DNA of 64,000 nt from Chitinophagaceae bacterium (lineage in GTDB: Bacteria > Bacteroidota > Bacteroidia > Chitinophagales > Chitinophagaceae). Under the pieces are notes generated by a model that made no database searches, was not told the origin of the DNA, and saw nothing but the letters and a program-made list of their open reading frames with translations. Each line of letters opens with the position of its first letter. Positions within the stretch are counted from its first letter, which is position 1. The stretch is from positions 124,001-188,000 of the forward strand of contig SAIW01000010.1 in assembly GCA_004028795.1 (NCBI GenBank). The letters are read 5' to 3'. This document shows, one piece after another, positions 8,435-16,359 of the stretch. Position numbers and translations under genes: made by a program.

Positions 8435-8701
8435 ATGGCACATAAAAAAGGTGAAGGAAGTGTAAAAAACGGACGTGACAGTAACAGCAAACGTTTAGGT
8501 GTAAAAATATTTGGCGGACAACCTGTTGTTTCAGGAAATATTATTCTTCGTCAGCGTGGTACAGAATATCATCCCGGTAAAAATGTTGGAGTTGGAAAAG
8601 ACTTCACATTGTTTGCTTTAACTGATGGTGTAGTTGAATTTAAAAAAGGTAAAGAAGATAAAACAAAAGTGTCTGTATTGCCTGTAGCAACTTCTGCATA
8701 A
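8435..8701 (+). CDS. rpmA: 50S ribosomal protein L27
   Basis: This 88-residue protein begins [16 protein letters not shown] and contains the conserved [10 protein letters not shown] and [14 protein letters not shown] segments. The N-terminus of L27 reaches the peptidyl-transferase centre. The sequence starts directly with the mature AHKK form, so it lacks the cleavable N-terminal extension known from Firmicutes. It is second in the rplU-rpmA unit. Confidence 0.97.
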   Translation: MAHKKGEGSVKNGRDSNSKRLGVKIFGGQPVVSGNIILRQRGTEYHPGKNVGVGKDFTLFALTDGVVEFKKGKEDKTKVSVLPVATSA

Positions 8702-8772
8702 AAAGTTTTTTTTTGCGGTTAATAAAATGTTTATACTTTTATAGTATTAACTAACCATTAAATTTTAAAATT

Positions 8773-8907
8773 ATGGCAAAGGCCGCAAAAAAAGCTGCTA
8801 AAAAAGCTGCTCCAAAAAAAGTTGCAAAGAAAGCTGCTCCTAAGAAAGCTGCTCCTAAGAAAGCTGCTAAAAAAGCTGCTCCTAAGAAAGCTGCTAAAAA
8901 GAAATAA
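8773..8907 (+). CDS. 44-residue Lys/Ala/Pro-rich histone H1-like peptide
   Basis: This frame of 44 codons encodes almost only Lys, Ala and Pro, in repeats of KKAAPKKAAKKAAP. It resembles the tails of histone H1 and the small bacterial Hc1-like DNA-binding proteins, so nonspecific DNA or RNA binding in the nucleoid is the likely role. It has no globular domain. An ATG preceded by an AT-rich leader and a strong terminator right after the gene support a real transcribed gene rather than a chance repeat. It lies 71 bases after rpmA and could be co-transcribed with it. The low-complexity DNA (AAGAAAGCTGCTCCT units) is prone to length change between strains. Confidence 0.75.
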   Translation: MAKAAKKAAKKAAPKKVAKKAAPKKAAPKKAAKKAAPKKAAKKK

Positions 8908-8928
8908 GCTTCAAAAGCTTAATACAAG

Positions 8929-8958
8929 AAGCCTCGCAAAAACTGCGGGGCTTTTTTT
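8929..8958 (+). terminator. Rho-independent terminator after the histone-like gene
   Basis: AAGCCTCGCA (8929-8938) and TGCGGGGCTT (8944-8953) form a 10-bp stem with one T-G pair and a 5-base loop, followed by an uninterrupted T-run to 8958. Confidence 0.9.
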
Positions 8959-8984
8959 ATTTTTATTAAAAGCCTTGCTATTAC

Positions 8985-8992
8985 TACATTTG
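8985..8992 (+). promoter_or_regulatory. -7 box directly upstream of the PolX-like gene
   Basis: TACATTTG matches the TAnnTTTG element and ends four bases before the ATG at 8997. A start point about seven bases downstream would fall at the start codon, so the mRNA may be leaderless. I do not see a clear -33 TTTG at the right distance, because that position is taken by the T-rich terminator region. Confidence 0.45.
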
Positions 8993-8996
8993 AAAC

Positions 8997-10676
8997 ATGG
9001 ATAACTATTCAATTGCAGATAATTTTTCATTGCTATCCAAACTAATGGATATTCATGGAGATAACAGCTTTAAAGCTAAATCTTATTCAGCCGCCGCATT
9101 TACTATAGAAAAATTAGATATACAATTAAGTGCTATTGAAGAGCAGAAAATATTTTCAATAAGAGGTATCGGTGAGTCAGTAGGTAAAAAAATTGTAGAG
9201 CAATTAAGAACAGGGCAATTATCATCTCTTAATGAATACTTAGAAAAAACTCCACCGGGCATTATAGAAATGCTGTTGCATATTAAAGGCTTAGGTCCAA
9301 AAAAAATTGCAACAGTTTGGAAAGATTTAGAAATAGAAACTATTGGGGAGTTGTTGTATGCATGCAATGAAAACAGGTTAACACTTTATAAAGGTTTTGG
9401 TGAAAAAACTCAAAACAATATCAAGGAATCAATTGAGTTTTATTTAAACAGTTTAGGTAATTACTTATATCAACAAATAGAAACTTATGCAATTGCTTTT
9501 GATGAAAAAATAAAATCTGTTTTTAAAGAACATACATTTCATTTAACAGGTGCATTTAAAAGACAGCTTGAAACAATTGATAAATTAGAGTGGGTTACTT
9601 CAACTCCTGTAAATATCTTACAAACATTCTTTTTTAATAACGGGTTTGAATTAGTAAAAGAAGATAATAATTACATTTCATTTAAGGGAAAAGAAAATGT
9701 ACAATTAGGTTTTTATAGTTGCGAGAGCAATCAATTGATTGCTGCTTTATTTAAAACAAGTTGCAGTGAGGTTTTTTATGATGAATGGGTAAAGCAAACA
9801 TCATGGAATGAAAATGACAATTATATAACCGAGGAGCAAATATTTAGTACTTATAACGTTGATTTTATTCCTTCTTTTTTAAGAGAAAAAGCATCAGTAA
9901 TTGAAACAGCAAAGAACAAAAATTTACCTGCTGTTATTCGAACAGCAGATATTACAGCTATTATTCACAGTCACAGTAACTGGAGTGACGGTAGTAATTC
10001 TGTAGAAGAAATGGCTCATGAATGTATAAAAAGAGGGTTGCAATATTTAGTTTTAAGCGACCACTCAAAAGCCGCTTATTATGCTAAAGGTTTAGATGAG
10101 GAAAGAATTATAGCTCAACACCAACACATTGATGAATTGAATAAAAAACTCAATCCCTTTAAAATATTTAAAAGTATTGAGTGTGATATTTTAAATGACG
10201 GCAACCTTGATTATACTCCCGATATCTTAAAAACTTTCGATATAATTATTGCTTCTGTTCATTCCAATTTAAAAATGAATGAAGAGAAAGCTATGATGCG
10301 TTTATTAAAAGCTATTGAAAACCCATACACTTCGATATTAGGACATATGACAGGCAGGCTTCTATTAAGCAGAAACGGTTATCCTGTAAATCATAAAACA
10401 ATTATTGATGCCTGTGCTGCAAACAATGTTGTAATAGAATTAAATGCTCACCCACGAAGATTAGATATTGATTGGCGATGGATTGATTATGCTTTAGAGA
10501 AAAATATTTTAATCTCTATAAACCCCGATGCTCATAGCATTGAAGGTTATGATGATTGCAGGTATGGAGTTTTGGCTGCACAAAAAGCAGGCTTAACTAA
10601 ACAACAAAACCTCAGCAGTTTTTCTTTAAGCAATTTTGAAGAATTTGTAAATATTCAGCAAAAGAAAAGACCTTAA
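8997..10676 (+). CDS. PolX-like protein: degenerate polymerase X fold fused to an intact PHP domain
   Basis: This 559-residue protein has the domain order of bacterial PolX: a helix-hairpin-helix region (IRGIGESVGKKI 55-66, IKGLGPKKIA 96-105), a polymerase palm, and a C-terminal PHP domain (about 320-540). In active PolX the palm has GSxRRxxExxxDxD. Here the segment is GAFKRQLETIDKLEW (185-199), so the two aspartates are Lys196 and Glu198, and the third (VDLR motif) appears to be Leu237. The PHP metal ligands are intact: H324, H326, D331, D355-H356, E395, H422, H450, NAHPRRLD (483-490), D511 and H513. A nuclease or phosphoesterase without polymerase activity is inferred. The stop lies two bases from the convergent glycosyltransferase stop. 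Confidence 0.85.
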   Translation: MDNYSIADNFSLLSKLMDIHGDNSFKAKSYSAAAFTIEKLDIQLSAIEEQKIFSIRGIGESVGKKIVEQLRTGQLSSLNEYLEKTPPGIIEMLLHIKGLGPKKIATVWKDLEIETIGELLYACNENRLTLYKGFGEKTQNNIKESIEFYLNSLGNYLYQQIETYAIAFDEKIKSVFKEHTFHLTGAFKRQLETIDKLEWVTSTPVNILQTFFFNNGFELVKEDNNYISFKGKENVQLGFYSCESNQLIAALFKTSCSEVFYDEWVKQTSWNENDNYITEEQIFSTYNVDFIPSFLREKASVIETAKNKNLPAVIRTADITAIIHSHSNWSDGSNSVEEMAHECIKRGLQYLVLSDHSKAAYYAKGLDEERIIAQHQHIDELNKKLNPFKIFKSIECDILNDGNLDYTPDILKTFDIIIASVHSNLKMNEEKAMMRLLKAIENPYTSILGHMTGRLLLSRNGYPVNHKTIIDACAANNVVIELNAHPRRLDIDWRWIDYALEKNILISINPDAHSIEGYDDCRYGVLAAQKAGLTKQQNLSSFSLSNFEEFVNIQQKKRP

Positions 10677-10678
10677 CC

Positions 10679-12331
10679 CTACAGTTTAACTAACACATAA
10701 GTGTCTAATTCTTTATCTCTCCCTTGGGGATTTAAAAATGGGAGTGATAATTGTGTTACGCCATAAGTTTTAATTTCTGTAATAATTGATACCGTTGAAA
10801 ACCTTCCTTGAATAACGGGCAAGCTGCTTTTCTTAGCAATTACCATTTCATTCTTTTGTAATTGATTAACTGAAACAATAGGATAAATATGCTTTGAGTA
10901 AAAGTGAAATGAGTGCCCTATATTTTCATCCAGCAAAACGATATTATTTTTATCCAGTTGATTCTTTTCAATATAAGTTGCAAATGCACTACCCTTTTGA
11001 TATTTAAGTAAAGAAGGATAGAATGCTGTATTCAAAAAAATATTCACGCCTATTACCGTAAAACATGCTGCCGGTAAGAGTTTTGGCAACTTGCTATTTT
11101 TTCTGAAAAGAATAAAAAGATAACCTGCAAAACAAACTAAAGCTACTATGCTTACATATTTGGGGATTGTATTAAACGGCCAATACATTAATAAGATTAC
11201 AGCCATCCACAATAAACTGAAAATAAAAAAGTGAAAAACTGATAACACATTTCTCAACTTTTTAAATTCTTCTGTAAACAACAGTTTATACAAAAAATTT
11301 GCTGTAACTATTGCTGCTAAAGGGAATACAACGAATATATAATGTGGCAACTGTGCCTGGCTTCTTGCTAAAATGCAATAAGTAATTATAAAACCTCCTG
11401 TTGATATCCACTCTTCTTTTTGGGTTAGTTTAAACTTGTCCTGAATTAATCTTCCTGCATTCATTATTAAACCGATAAGGAAGAAAATTATCCATGGTAA
11501 AAAACTCCATAACATATTTTGCAGCAGAAAGGTAAATTCATTCATCTCTTTAAATGAATTCTCGCCGGTATATCTTCCAAAGCTTTGTGTCCAATAATAA
11601 AAACGTAAACCGGATTGGATTGGAACATGATTAATAATTTTTCCTGGATGTTTATCAAACTGTTCGTACAAACCAATGCTCATAGGTATTAAAGCAATAG
11701 CGATAATAATAATTCCTAAAAGATATTCCCACCTGAAAAACTGCTTCCATTCTCTTCTTAAAATAAAATGCGGAACTAATGCAAATGCAGGAACCATCAA
11801 TGCTATAGGGCCTTTCGTCATCATGCCTCCGGCTATTCCTATAAAGCCTAATAGAAAATTCTTCCACTTATTTGTTGCAAACCAGGCTGCTAATTGCCAA
11901 AGAGAAAATGCTACCCAACCCATTAACATGGTATCAGTTCTAACATCATGATTAATAAGAAACATTGCCTGACTTGTTGCTAATACCAATGCACTCAATA
12001 AAGCAATTTCTTTTTTATAGAAAATATATGCAAGCCTGTAAGTTGAGTAGATAGCAATTAATGAAAAAAGAAAAGAAGGTAATCTGTAAGCCCAATCATA
12101 CACTCCGAAAATTTTCATGCTTACTGCAGATAGCCAAAACAGCATAGGAGGTTTGTCTAAATAATCTTTGCCTAAATCATACAACTGCAGATAACTTTTT
12201 CTTTCCAGCATTTCTCTTGATATAGATGCATACTGAGCTGCATCAATATCCATTAAAGGAATACAAAACATTCCCAATAAATAAGTAAGAACAGTGGCAG
12301 CAATAATTATGTTGAAAGTATTTTTATTCAT
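10679..12331 (-). CDS. Membrane glycosyltransferase, PMT/ArnT type (GT39/GT83-like)
   Basis: The 550-residue protein has about 11-12 membrane helices. It has the hallmarks of polyprenyl-phosphate-sugar-dependent glycosyltransferases: an N-terminal luminal loop with the acidic motif DIDAAQYASISREML (about 28-42) and YLDKPPMLFWLSA. Such enzymes transfer a sugar from an undecaprenyl-phosphate carrier to lipid A, protein or glycan on the periplasmic face. The acceptor is unknown. Its ATG overlaps the stop of the upstream PAP2 gene (TAATG), so the two are translationally coupled. That suggests the phosphatase recycles or processes the lipid carrier. Confidence 0.85.
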   Translation of the reverse strand: MNKNTFNIIIAATVLTYLLGMFCIPLMDIDAAQYASISREMLERKSYLQLYDLGKDYLDKPPMLFWLSAVSMKIFGVYDWAYRLPSFLFSLIAIYSTYRLAYIFYKKEIALLSALVLATSQAMFLINHDVRTDTMLMGWVAFSLWQLAAWFATNKWKNFLLGFIGIAGGMMTKGPIALMVPAFALVPHFILRREWKQFFRWEYLLGIIIIAIALIPMSIGLYEQFDKHPGKIINHVPIQSGLRFYYWTQSFGRYTGENSFKEMNEFTFLLQNMLWSFLPWIIFFLIGLIMNAGRLIQDKFKLTQKEEWISTGGFIITYCILARSQAQLPHYIFVVFPLAAIVTANFLYKLLFTEEFKKLRNVLSVFHFFIFSLLWMAVILLMYWPFNTIPKYVSIVALVCFAGYLFILFRKNSKLPKLLPAACFTVIGVNIFLNTAFYPSLLKYQKGSAFATYIEKNQLDKNNIVLLDENIGHSFHFYSKHIYPIVSVNQLQKNEMVIAKKSSLPVIQGRFSTVSIITEIKTYGVTQLSLPFLNPQGRDKELDTYVLVKL

Positions 12332-12951
12332 TACTGAACTTGTAAAGTGTTTTCAAATTTTGAAAGCAAAAACTTAGCCATTACATAACCTATTCCGCTA
12401 CCTACTAATGCTCCGCAAACAACATCAAAAGGATAATGCACACCAACATAAACCTGAGCGTAACTGATAATAAAAGCCCATGCAATAAATAACCATTTCC
12501 ATTTTCCTAAAAACTGTTGTAAAGTAATTACGATAAAAGTTGCTACACCAAAATGATTGGTTGCATGAGAAGAAGTAAAACTAAAACCACCGGAACAATT
12601 ATTTAATAACAGCCTTACAGGAAAGTGAAGCGTTACATCGCTGCAGGGTCTTGGACGTTGTACCAACAGTTTAATTATATGGCTGCTTATCTGATCGGTA
12701 AAAGTAACAGTAACTATAAGTGCGGTAACCCATACCCAGCCTTTATTTCCGAAGTTTAAAAAAATAAAAACGAGCAGGAAAAGGTATAAGGGAATCCAAA
12801 AAATTGAGTTGCGTGTAAATGGTAAAACTGTATCAAAAAACGAATTTGTAAAGTGTGAGTTTATTTGCTGAAACAGAAAATAATCTGCCTGTTTTATGGC
12901 AGCTAAAAGTTTATTAAAAAATGCGAGCAATAAAACCGATAGAGGTAACAT
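12331..12951 (-). CDS. PAP2-family membrane phosphatase
   Basis: This 206-residue protein has about five to six membrane helices. PAP2 motifs are KLLVQRPRP (Lys94 to Pro102), FTSSHATNHF with His129, and YAQVYVGVHYPFD with His172 and Asp176. The usual Arg of the third motif is Gln166 here. The family includes undecaprenyl-diphosphate and lipid-A phosphatases. It is coupled by a TAATG overlap to the PMT-type glycosyltransferase, so a role in lipid-linked sugar metabolism or lipid A modification is inferred. Confidence 0.85.
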   Translation of the reverse strand: MLPLSVLLLAFFNKLLAAIKQADYFLFQQINSHFTNSFFDTVLPFTRNSIFWIPLYLFLLVFIFLNFGNKGWVWVTALIVTVTFTDQISSHIIKLLVQRPRPCSDVTLHFPVRLLLNNCSGGFSFTSSHATNHFGVATFIVITLQQFLGKWKWLFIAWAFIISYAQVYVGVHYPFDVVCGALVGSGIGYVMAKFLLSKFENTLQVQ

Positions 12952-13042
12952 ACTGTAAAGATAAATTTTAACAGTTGAAAACTAACGCTGTTGCATTTTG
13001 AGTAAGATATTGTTTTATTTTTAATGCATTAAACTTACTGCT

Positions 13043-13465
13043 ATGAAAAAAGCATTAACCATTTTACTGTTGCTGTCAGGTTTTTACTCTTTTGCACAAG
13101 AGAAAATTATTTTGGTGCAACCCAAAAATGATTCTTTAATAACTGATGCAAACAAACAACTTTTTGTAAAAAGGAATTTTGATAATATGCCGGTTATTGG
13201 TAACAATTTAAAGCAAACATTTTCTTACAATAACGGGAAAGGTTTTGATGTTTATAAAGCTGAACCTGATAATATGCCTGTATTAAAACCTGATGCAGGA
13301 AATGAGGCTTCCTTAAACATTAAAAATATGATAAGCAGGCAAGAAAGATTAGAAATAGCCAAAAGGCTTTTAGATTCTTTAAAAACAAACAAGCAAAATT
13401 TTTATCGCTTTAAAATGAACCCGGAATTAGAGGTTCCATCTGATAAAAATATTCCCAACCGTTAA
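13043..13465 (+). CDS. Uncharacterised secreted protein
   Basis: I do not recognise this 140-residue protein. It has a clear signal peptide (residues 1-19, ending SFAQ) and a basic, Asn-rich mature part. The pentapeptide DNMPV occurs twice, at 47-51 and 76-80, suggesting a small repeat. It has no cysteine, no lipobox and no membrane helix after the signal. Its stop codon shares the TTAA at 13462-13465 with the convergent methyltransferase stop. A 14-base palindrome precedes it at 13020. Confidence 0.75.
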   Translation: MKKALTILLLLSGFYSFAQEKIILVQPKNDSLITDANKQLFVKRNFDNMPVIGNNLKQTFSYNNGKGFDVYKAEPDNMPVLKPDAGNEASLNIKNMISRQERLEIAKRLLDSLKTNKQNFYRFKMNPELEVPSDKNIPNR

Positions 13466-14208
13466 ACTTTCTTCTTGGCTATAATAATCATTCTGGGTGA
13501 TTGGTTAACATCATATCTTCCCAATTGATAATCACCAAACACTTGCTGTATCTGCATTTTCTGATATCCAAGCATTTCAGTAAAGTCTCCTAGAGAAAAC
13601 TTTGCCACTCTTTCAGTAAACAAATGTTTCAGTTTATTGGTCTTAATATCCATTACCTGAATTTGCTTAAAAAAATGTTCTTCATCGTGCCATTTGGTAA
13701 TGTGAAAGTTTAAACCATTCATTTCTTTAATGAAAGATTTCTGCAAATGTGTTTCTGTATAATGTACATTCAAATAATCAATTACCAAAACGCCGTTTGC
13801 CTTTAAACTTTGTGCTATTGAACGTATAGCATTGTTATGTTCTCTTTGTGTTCTGAAATAGCCAAAACTTGTAAAGAAATTAAAGGCAAAATCGAAATAG
13901 TTTATCCAGAATGGCAAACGCATATCGTGCTGATAAAAATGAAGTCTTTCCTCTTCATTTTTTATAGCCTCCTCAATAGATGGAAACGATAAATCAATAC
14001 CTGTAACATCAAAGCCCATATCTGCCAAAGCCTTGCTGTGTCTGCCTTTTCCACATGCCACATCAAGCATTTTACAGTTAACCGCCGGCTCTAAATATGT
14101 AATGAGTTTTTTAATAAATATCATTGCTTCTTCATCATCACGATGATTGTATAACATGTGATAATAAGGCGAGCTGAACCAATCTTTATACCAGGACTTA
14201 AACTGCAT
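13462..14208 (-). CDS. Class I SAM-dependent methyltransferase
   Basis: This 248-residue protein has the Rossmann-type SAM-binding motif MLDVACGKGRHS (residues 47-58), followed by an acidic residue after strand 2 (VTGIDLS) and the motif-IV-like FDFAFNFFTSFGYF. It has a C-terminal extension that may bind the substrate. Nothing in the sequence or neighbourhood fixes the substrate. It stands alone on the minus strand and is convergent with the secreted protein gene. Confidence 0.85.
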   Translation of the reverse strand: MQFKSWYKDWFSSPYYHMLYNHRDDEEAMIFIKKLITYLEPAVNCKMLDVACGKGRHSKALADMGFDVTGIDLSFPSIEEAIKNEEERLHFYQHDMRLPFWINYFDFAFNFFTSFGYFRTQREHNNAIRSIAQSLKANGVLVIDYLNVHYTETHLQKSFIKEMNGLNFHITKWHDEEHFFKQIQVMDIKTNKLKHLFTERVAKFSLGDFTEMLGYQKMQIQQVFGDYQLGRYDVNQSPRMIIIAKKKV

Positions 14209-14338
14209 GAATTACAAATAACAACAAATATAGTTACTCAAAAAAGAAACCATTTACTAAGAATAGACATGCTTAAATTTATTATGTTTGCAGCCCCCGC
14301 CATAGTAAAACATTAAGCAACACTTTAAACCGTATTTT

Positions 14339-15724
14339 ATGGCATTGATAAAAAGTATTTCAGGCATCAGAGGCACTATAGGTGGCAAACCCGGCGAAAC
14401 ATTAAGTCCGTTAGATGTTGTTCGTTTTACAGCAGCATTCGGCACCTGGCTTTCACAACAATCAACTAATAAAAAAATTATTATCGGGAGAGATGGAAGA
14501 ATAAGTGGTGAAATGGTACAACGTTTAGTGGTAAGCACGTTAAATGCATTAGGCTTAGATGTTATTGATGTTGGCTTAAGTACCACCCCTACTGTTGAAA
14601 TGGCTGTTGTATTTGAAAAAGCTGCTGGTGGCATTATTCTTACCGCAAGCCATAACCCTAAAGAATGGAATGCTTTAAAATTATTAAATGGTAATGGGGA
14701 ATTTATTAACGGAGAAGATGGAGCAAAGGTTTTAGATATTGCTGCAAAAGACGATTACTCTTTTGCTTCAGTTGATAAATTAGGAACTTATACAACCAAC
14801 ACAACTGCATTGCAACAGCATATTAATGCAATTATTAATTACCCCTTGGTTGATGTATCAATAATTAAGAAAAAGAAATTCAAAATTGTTATTGATGCCA
14901 TTAACAGTTCGGGTGCATTTGCTGTTCCTGAATTATTAAAAGCATTGGGCGTAAAAGATGCTGATATTATTGTTTTGAATAGTGAAGTAAACGGAAAGTT
15001 TGCCCACAACCCTGAACCATTACCACAACATTTGACCGAACTATGTAATGAAGTAAACAAACAAAAAGCAAATTTAGGAATTGCTGTAGACCCTGATGTG
15101 GACAGGCTTTGCTTTGTTTGCGAAGACGGAACTTTATTTGGCGAAGAATATACTTTAGTGGCTGTAGCCGATTATGTTTTGCAACAAAAGAAAGGTAATA
15201 CAGTAAGTAATATGTCATCTACAAGGGCATTAAAAGATATTACCGTAAAACATGGGGGAGAATATTTTCCGAGTGCTGTAGGAGAAGTAAATGTGGTAAC
15301 CAAAATGAAAACTGTAAATGCCGTTATTGGTGGTGAAGGTAATGGTGGCATTATTGTTCCTGATTTACATTATGGCAGAGATGCTTTAATAGGCATTGCA
15401 TTATTTCTTACCTATTTAGCCAAAGAAAATAAAACAGTTAAACAATTAAGAAGCAGTTACCCAGACTATTTTATGAGCAAGAACAAAATAGAGTTAGAAA
15501 ACGGCTTTAATGTTTCAAAAATTTTCGACGGTATAAAAAAGAAATACAAGAAAAATCCTATCAACACAGAAGATGGATTAAAGATTGAATTTGAAAATGA
15601 TTGGGTGCATTTAAGAACAAGCAATACAGAGCCTATTATTCGCATTTATGCAGAAAGCAATTTTGAAACTACTGCTACCAATATTGCTAATAAACTAATG
15701 CAGGATATTAGAGAAGCCATGTAG
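14339..15724 (+). CDS. glmM: Phosphoglucosamine mutase (alpha-D-phosphohexomutase family)
   Basis: This 461-residue cytosolic enzyme has the four phosphohexomutase motifs: the phosphoserine loop TASHNP with Ser104, the Mg-binding DPDVDR, the sugar-binding GEGNGG, and the phosphate-binding RTSNTEPIIR. It should interconvert glucosamine-6-phosphate and glucosamine-1-phosphate for cell-wall synthesis. The GEGNGG form is closer to the archaeal/Bacteroidota branch than to the E. coli loop, so phosphomannomutase or phosphoglucomutase activity cannot be excluded. TATGTTTG at 14283-14290 is a likely -7 box. Confidence 0.88.
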   Translation: MALIKSISGIRGTIGGKPGETLSPLDVVRFTAAFGTWLSQQSTNKKIIIGRDGRISGEMVQRLVVSTLNALGLDVIDVGLSTTPTVEMAVVFEKAAGGIILTASHNPKEWNALKLLNGNGEFINGEDGAKVLDIAAKDDYSFASVDKLGTYTTNTTALQQHINAIINYPLVDVSIIKKKKFKIVIDAINSSGAFAVPELLKALGVKDADIIVLNSEVNGKFAHNPEPLPQHLTELCNEVNKQKANLGIAVDPDVDRLCFVCEDGTLFGEEYTLVAVADYVLQQKKGNTVSNMSSTRALKDITVKHGGEYFPSAVGEVNVVTKMKTVNAVIGGEGNGGIIVPDLHYGRDALIGIALFLTYLAKENKTVKQLRSSYPDYFMSKNKIELENGFNVSKIFDGIKKKYKKNPINTEDGLKIEFENDWVHLRTSNTEPIIRIYAESNFETTATNIANKLMQDIREAM

Positions 15725-15849
15725 GGTATTATAAGAGTTGATGATTAACAGAAATTCATCATACCAAAAATTAGCAAAAAAAGTAAATTAATTAAAGTTA
15801 CTCGCTAATCTAAGCGAAGGTTTTTATTTACTTTCGCATCCAATTAATA

Positions 15850-16218
15850 ATGTTCAAACAGTTTGTTACCATATTATTACTTACTGCTTTCAGCCTGCAA
15901 ACATTTCAAAAAGCAGGTATGGTTTTAAACTATTATACCAATACAGCTTCCTACGCAAAGAATTGCGAAAACAAAGCCAGGCCTATGTTGCATTGCAACG
16001 GTAAATGCCAGTTAATGAAAAAATTAAAGCAGGAAGAAAACAAAGACAAACAAAATCCTGAAAGAAGAAGTGATAATAAAGATGAAGTACTTTCTTCAAA
16101 ATCATTTTTTGCAAGTGTTAGCAATACCGTTATTACAAGCAACAATTCTTATCTATTCAGAAACAATAATCTTATAAAAGATATCCCTTCAGATTTTTTT
16201 CATCCTCCGGGTGTATAG
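15850..16218 (+). CDS. Small membrane-anchored or secreted Cys-motif protein upstream of a TonB receptor
   Basis: This is a 122-residue protein with a hydrophobic N-terminus (1-20) and a conserved-looking segment CENKARPMLHCNGKC (Cys39, Cys49, Cys53: C-x9-C-x3-C), then a highly charged linker rich in Lys, Glu and Asp. It ends in FFHPPGV. The function is unknown. The Cys/His pattern and its position directly ahead of a TonB receptor and a PepSY protein suggest a metal-related periplasmic role; this is inference. I recall similar short proteins at the head of such cassettes in Bacteroidota but cannot name the family. Confidence 0.7.
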   Translation: MFKQFVTILLLTAFSLQTFQKAGMVLNYYTNTASYAKNCENKARPMLHCNGKCQLMKKLKQEENKDKQNPERRSDNKDEVLSSKSFFASVSNTVITSNNSYLFRNNNLIKDIPSDFFHPPGV

Positions 16219-16227
16219 CCTTTATTT

Positions 16228-16305
16228 TTTGTACCAAGCTGCATAACCACTATTAAACTTTAGTGGCGTCGCACTCTTGTACATATTGTTCGTTACTCAA
16301 CTATT
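16228..16305. repeat. Intergenic palindromic repeat, copy B
   Basis: This is the second copy of the element at 3689-3766, in the same orientation relative to the + strand. GTACCAAG (16231-16238) and CTTGTAC (16276-16282) form an outer stem with one bulge. Inside it CCACTA and TAGTGG pair perfectly around an 8-base loop. The copy sits between the small Cys protein and the TonB receptor. It is too short for a transposase gene, so a REP- or MITE-like element or a shared structured RNA/regulatory element is possible. Confidence 0.75.
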
Positions 16306-16359
16306 TACATGCAGTTTAAGTTCATAAAACTTAAACAAGCGTACATCCAACTTCAACTA

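Noticed and set aside
13020-13033. 14-base palindrome TTTAATGCATTAAA upstream of the secreted protein at 13043
   Set aside because: In such AT-rich DNA a palindrome of mostly A and T is likely by chance and no second copy was seen; kept only as a note.
15725-15849. Possible hairpins after glmM (ATTAGC...GCTAAT and GATGA...TCATC)
   Set aside because: Stems are short with long AT-rich loops and no T-run; not convincing as a terminator.
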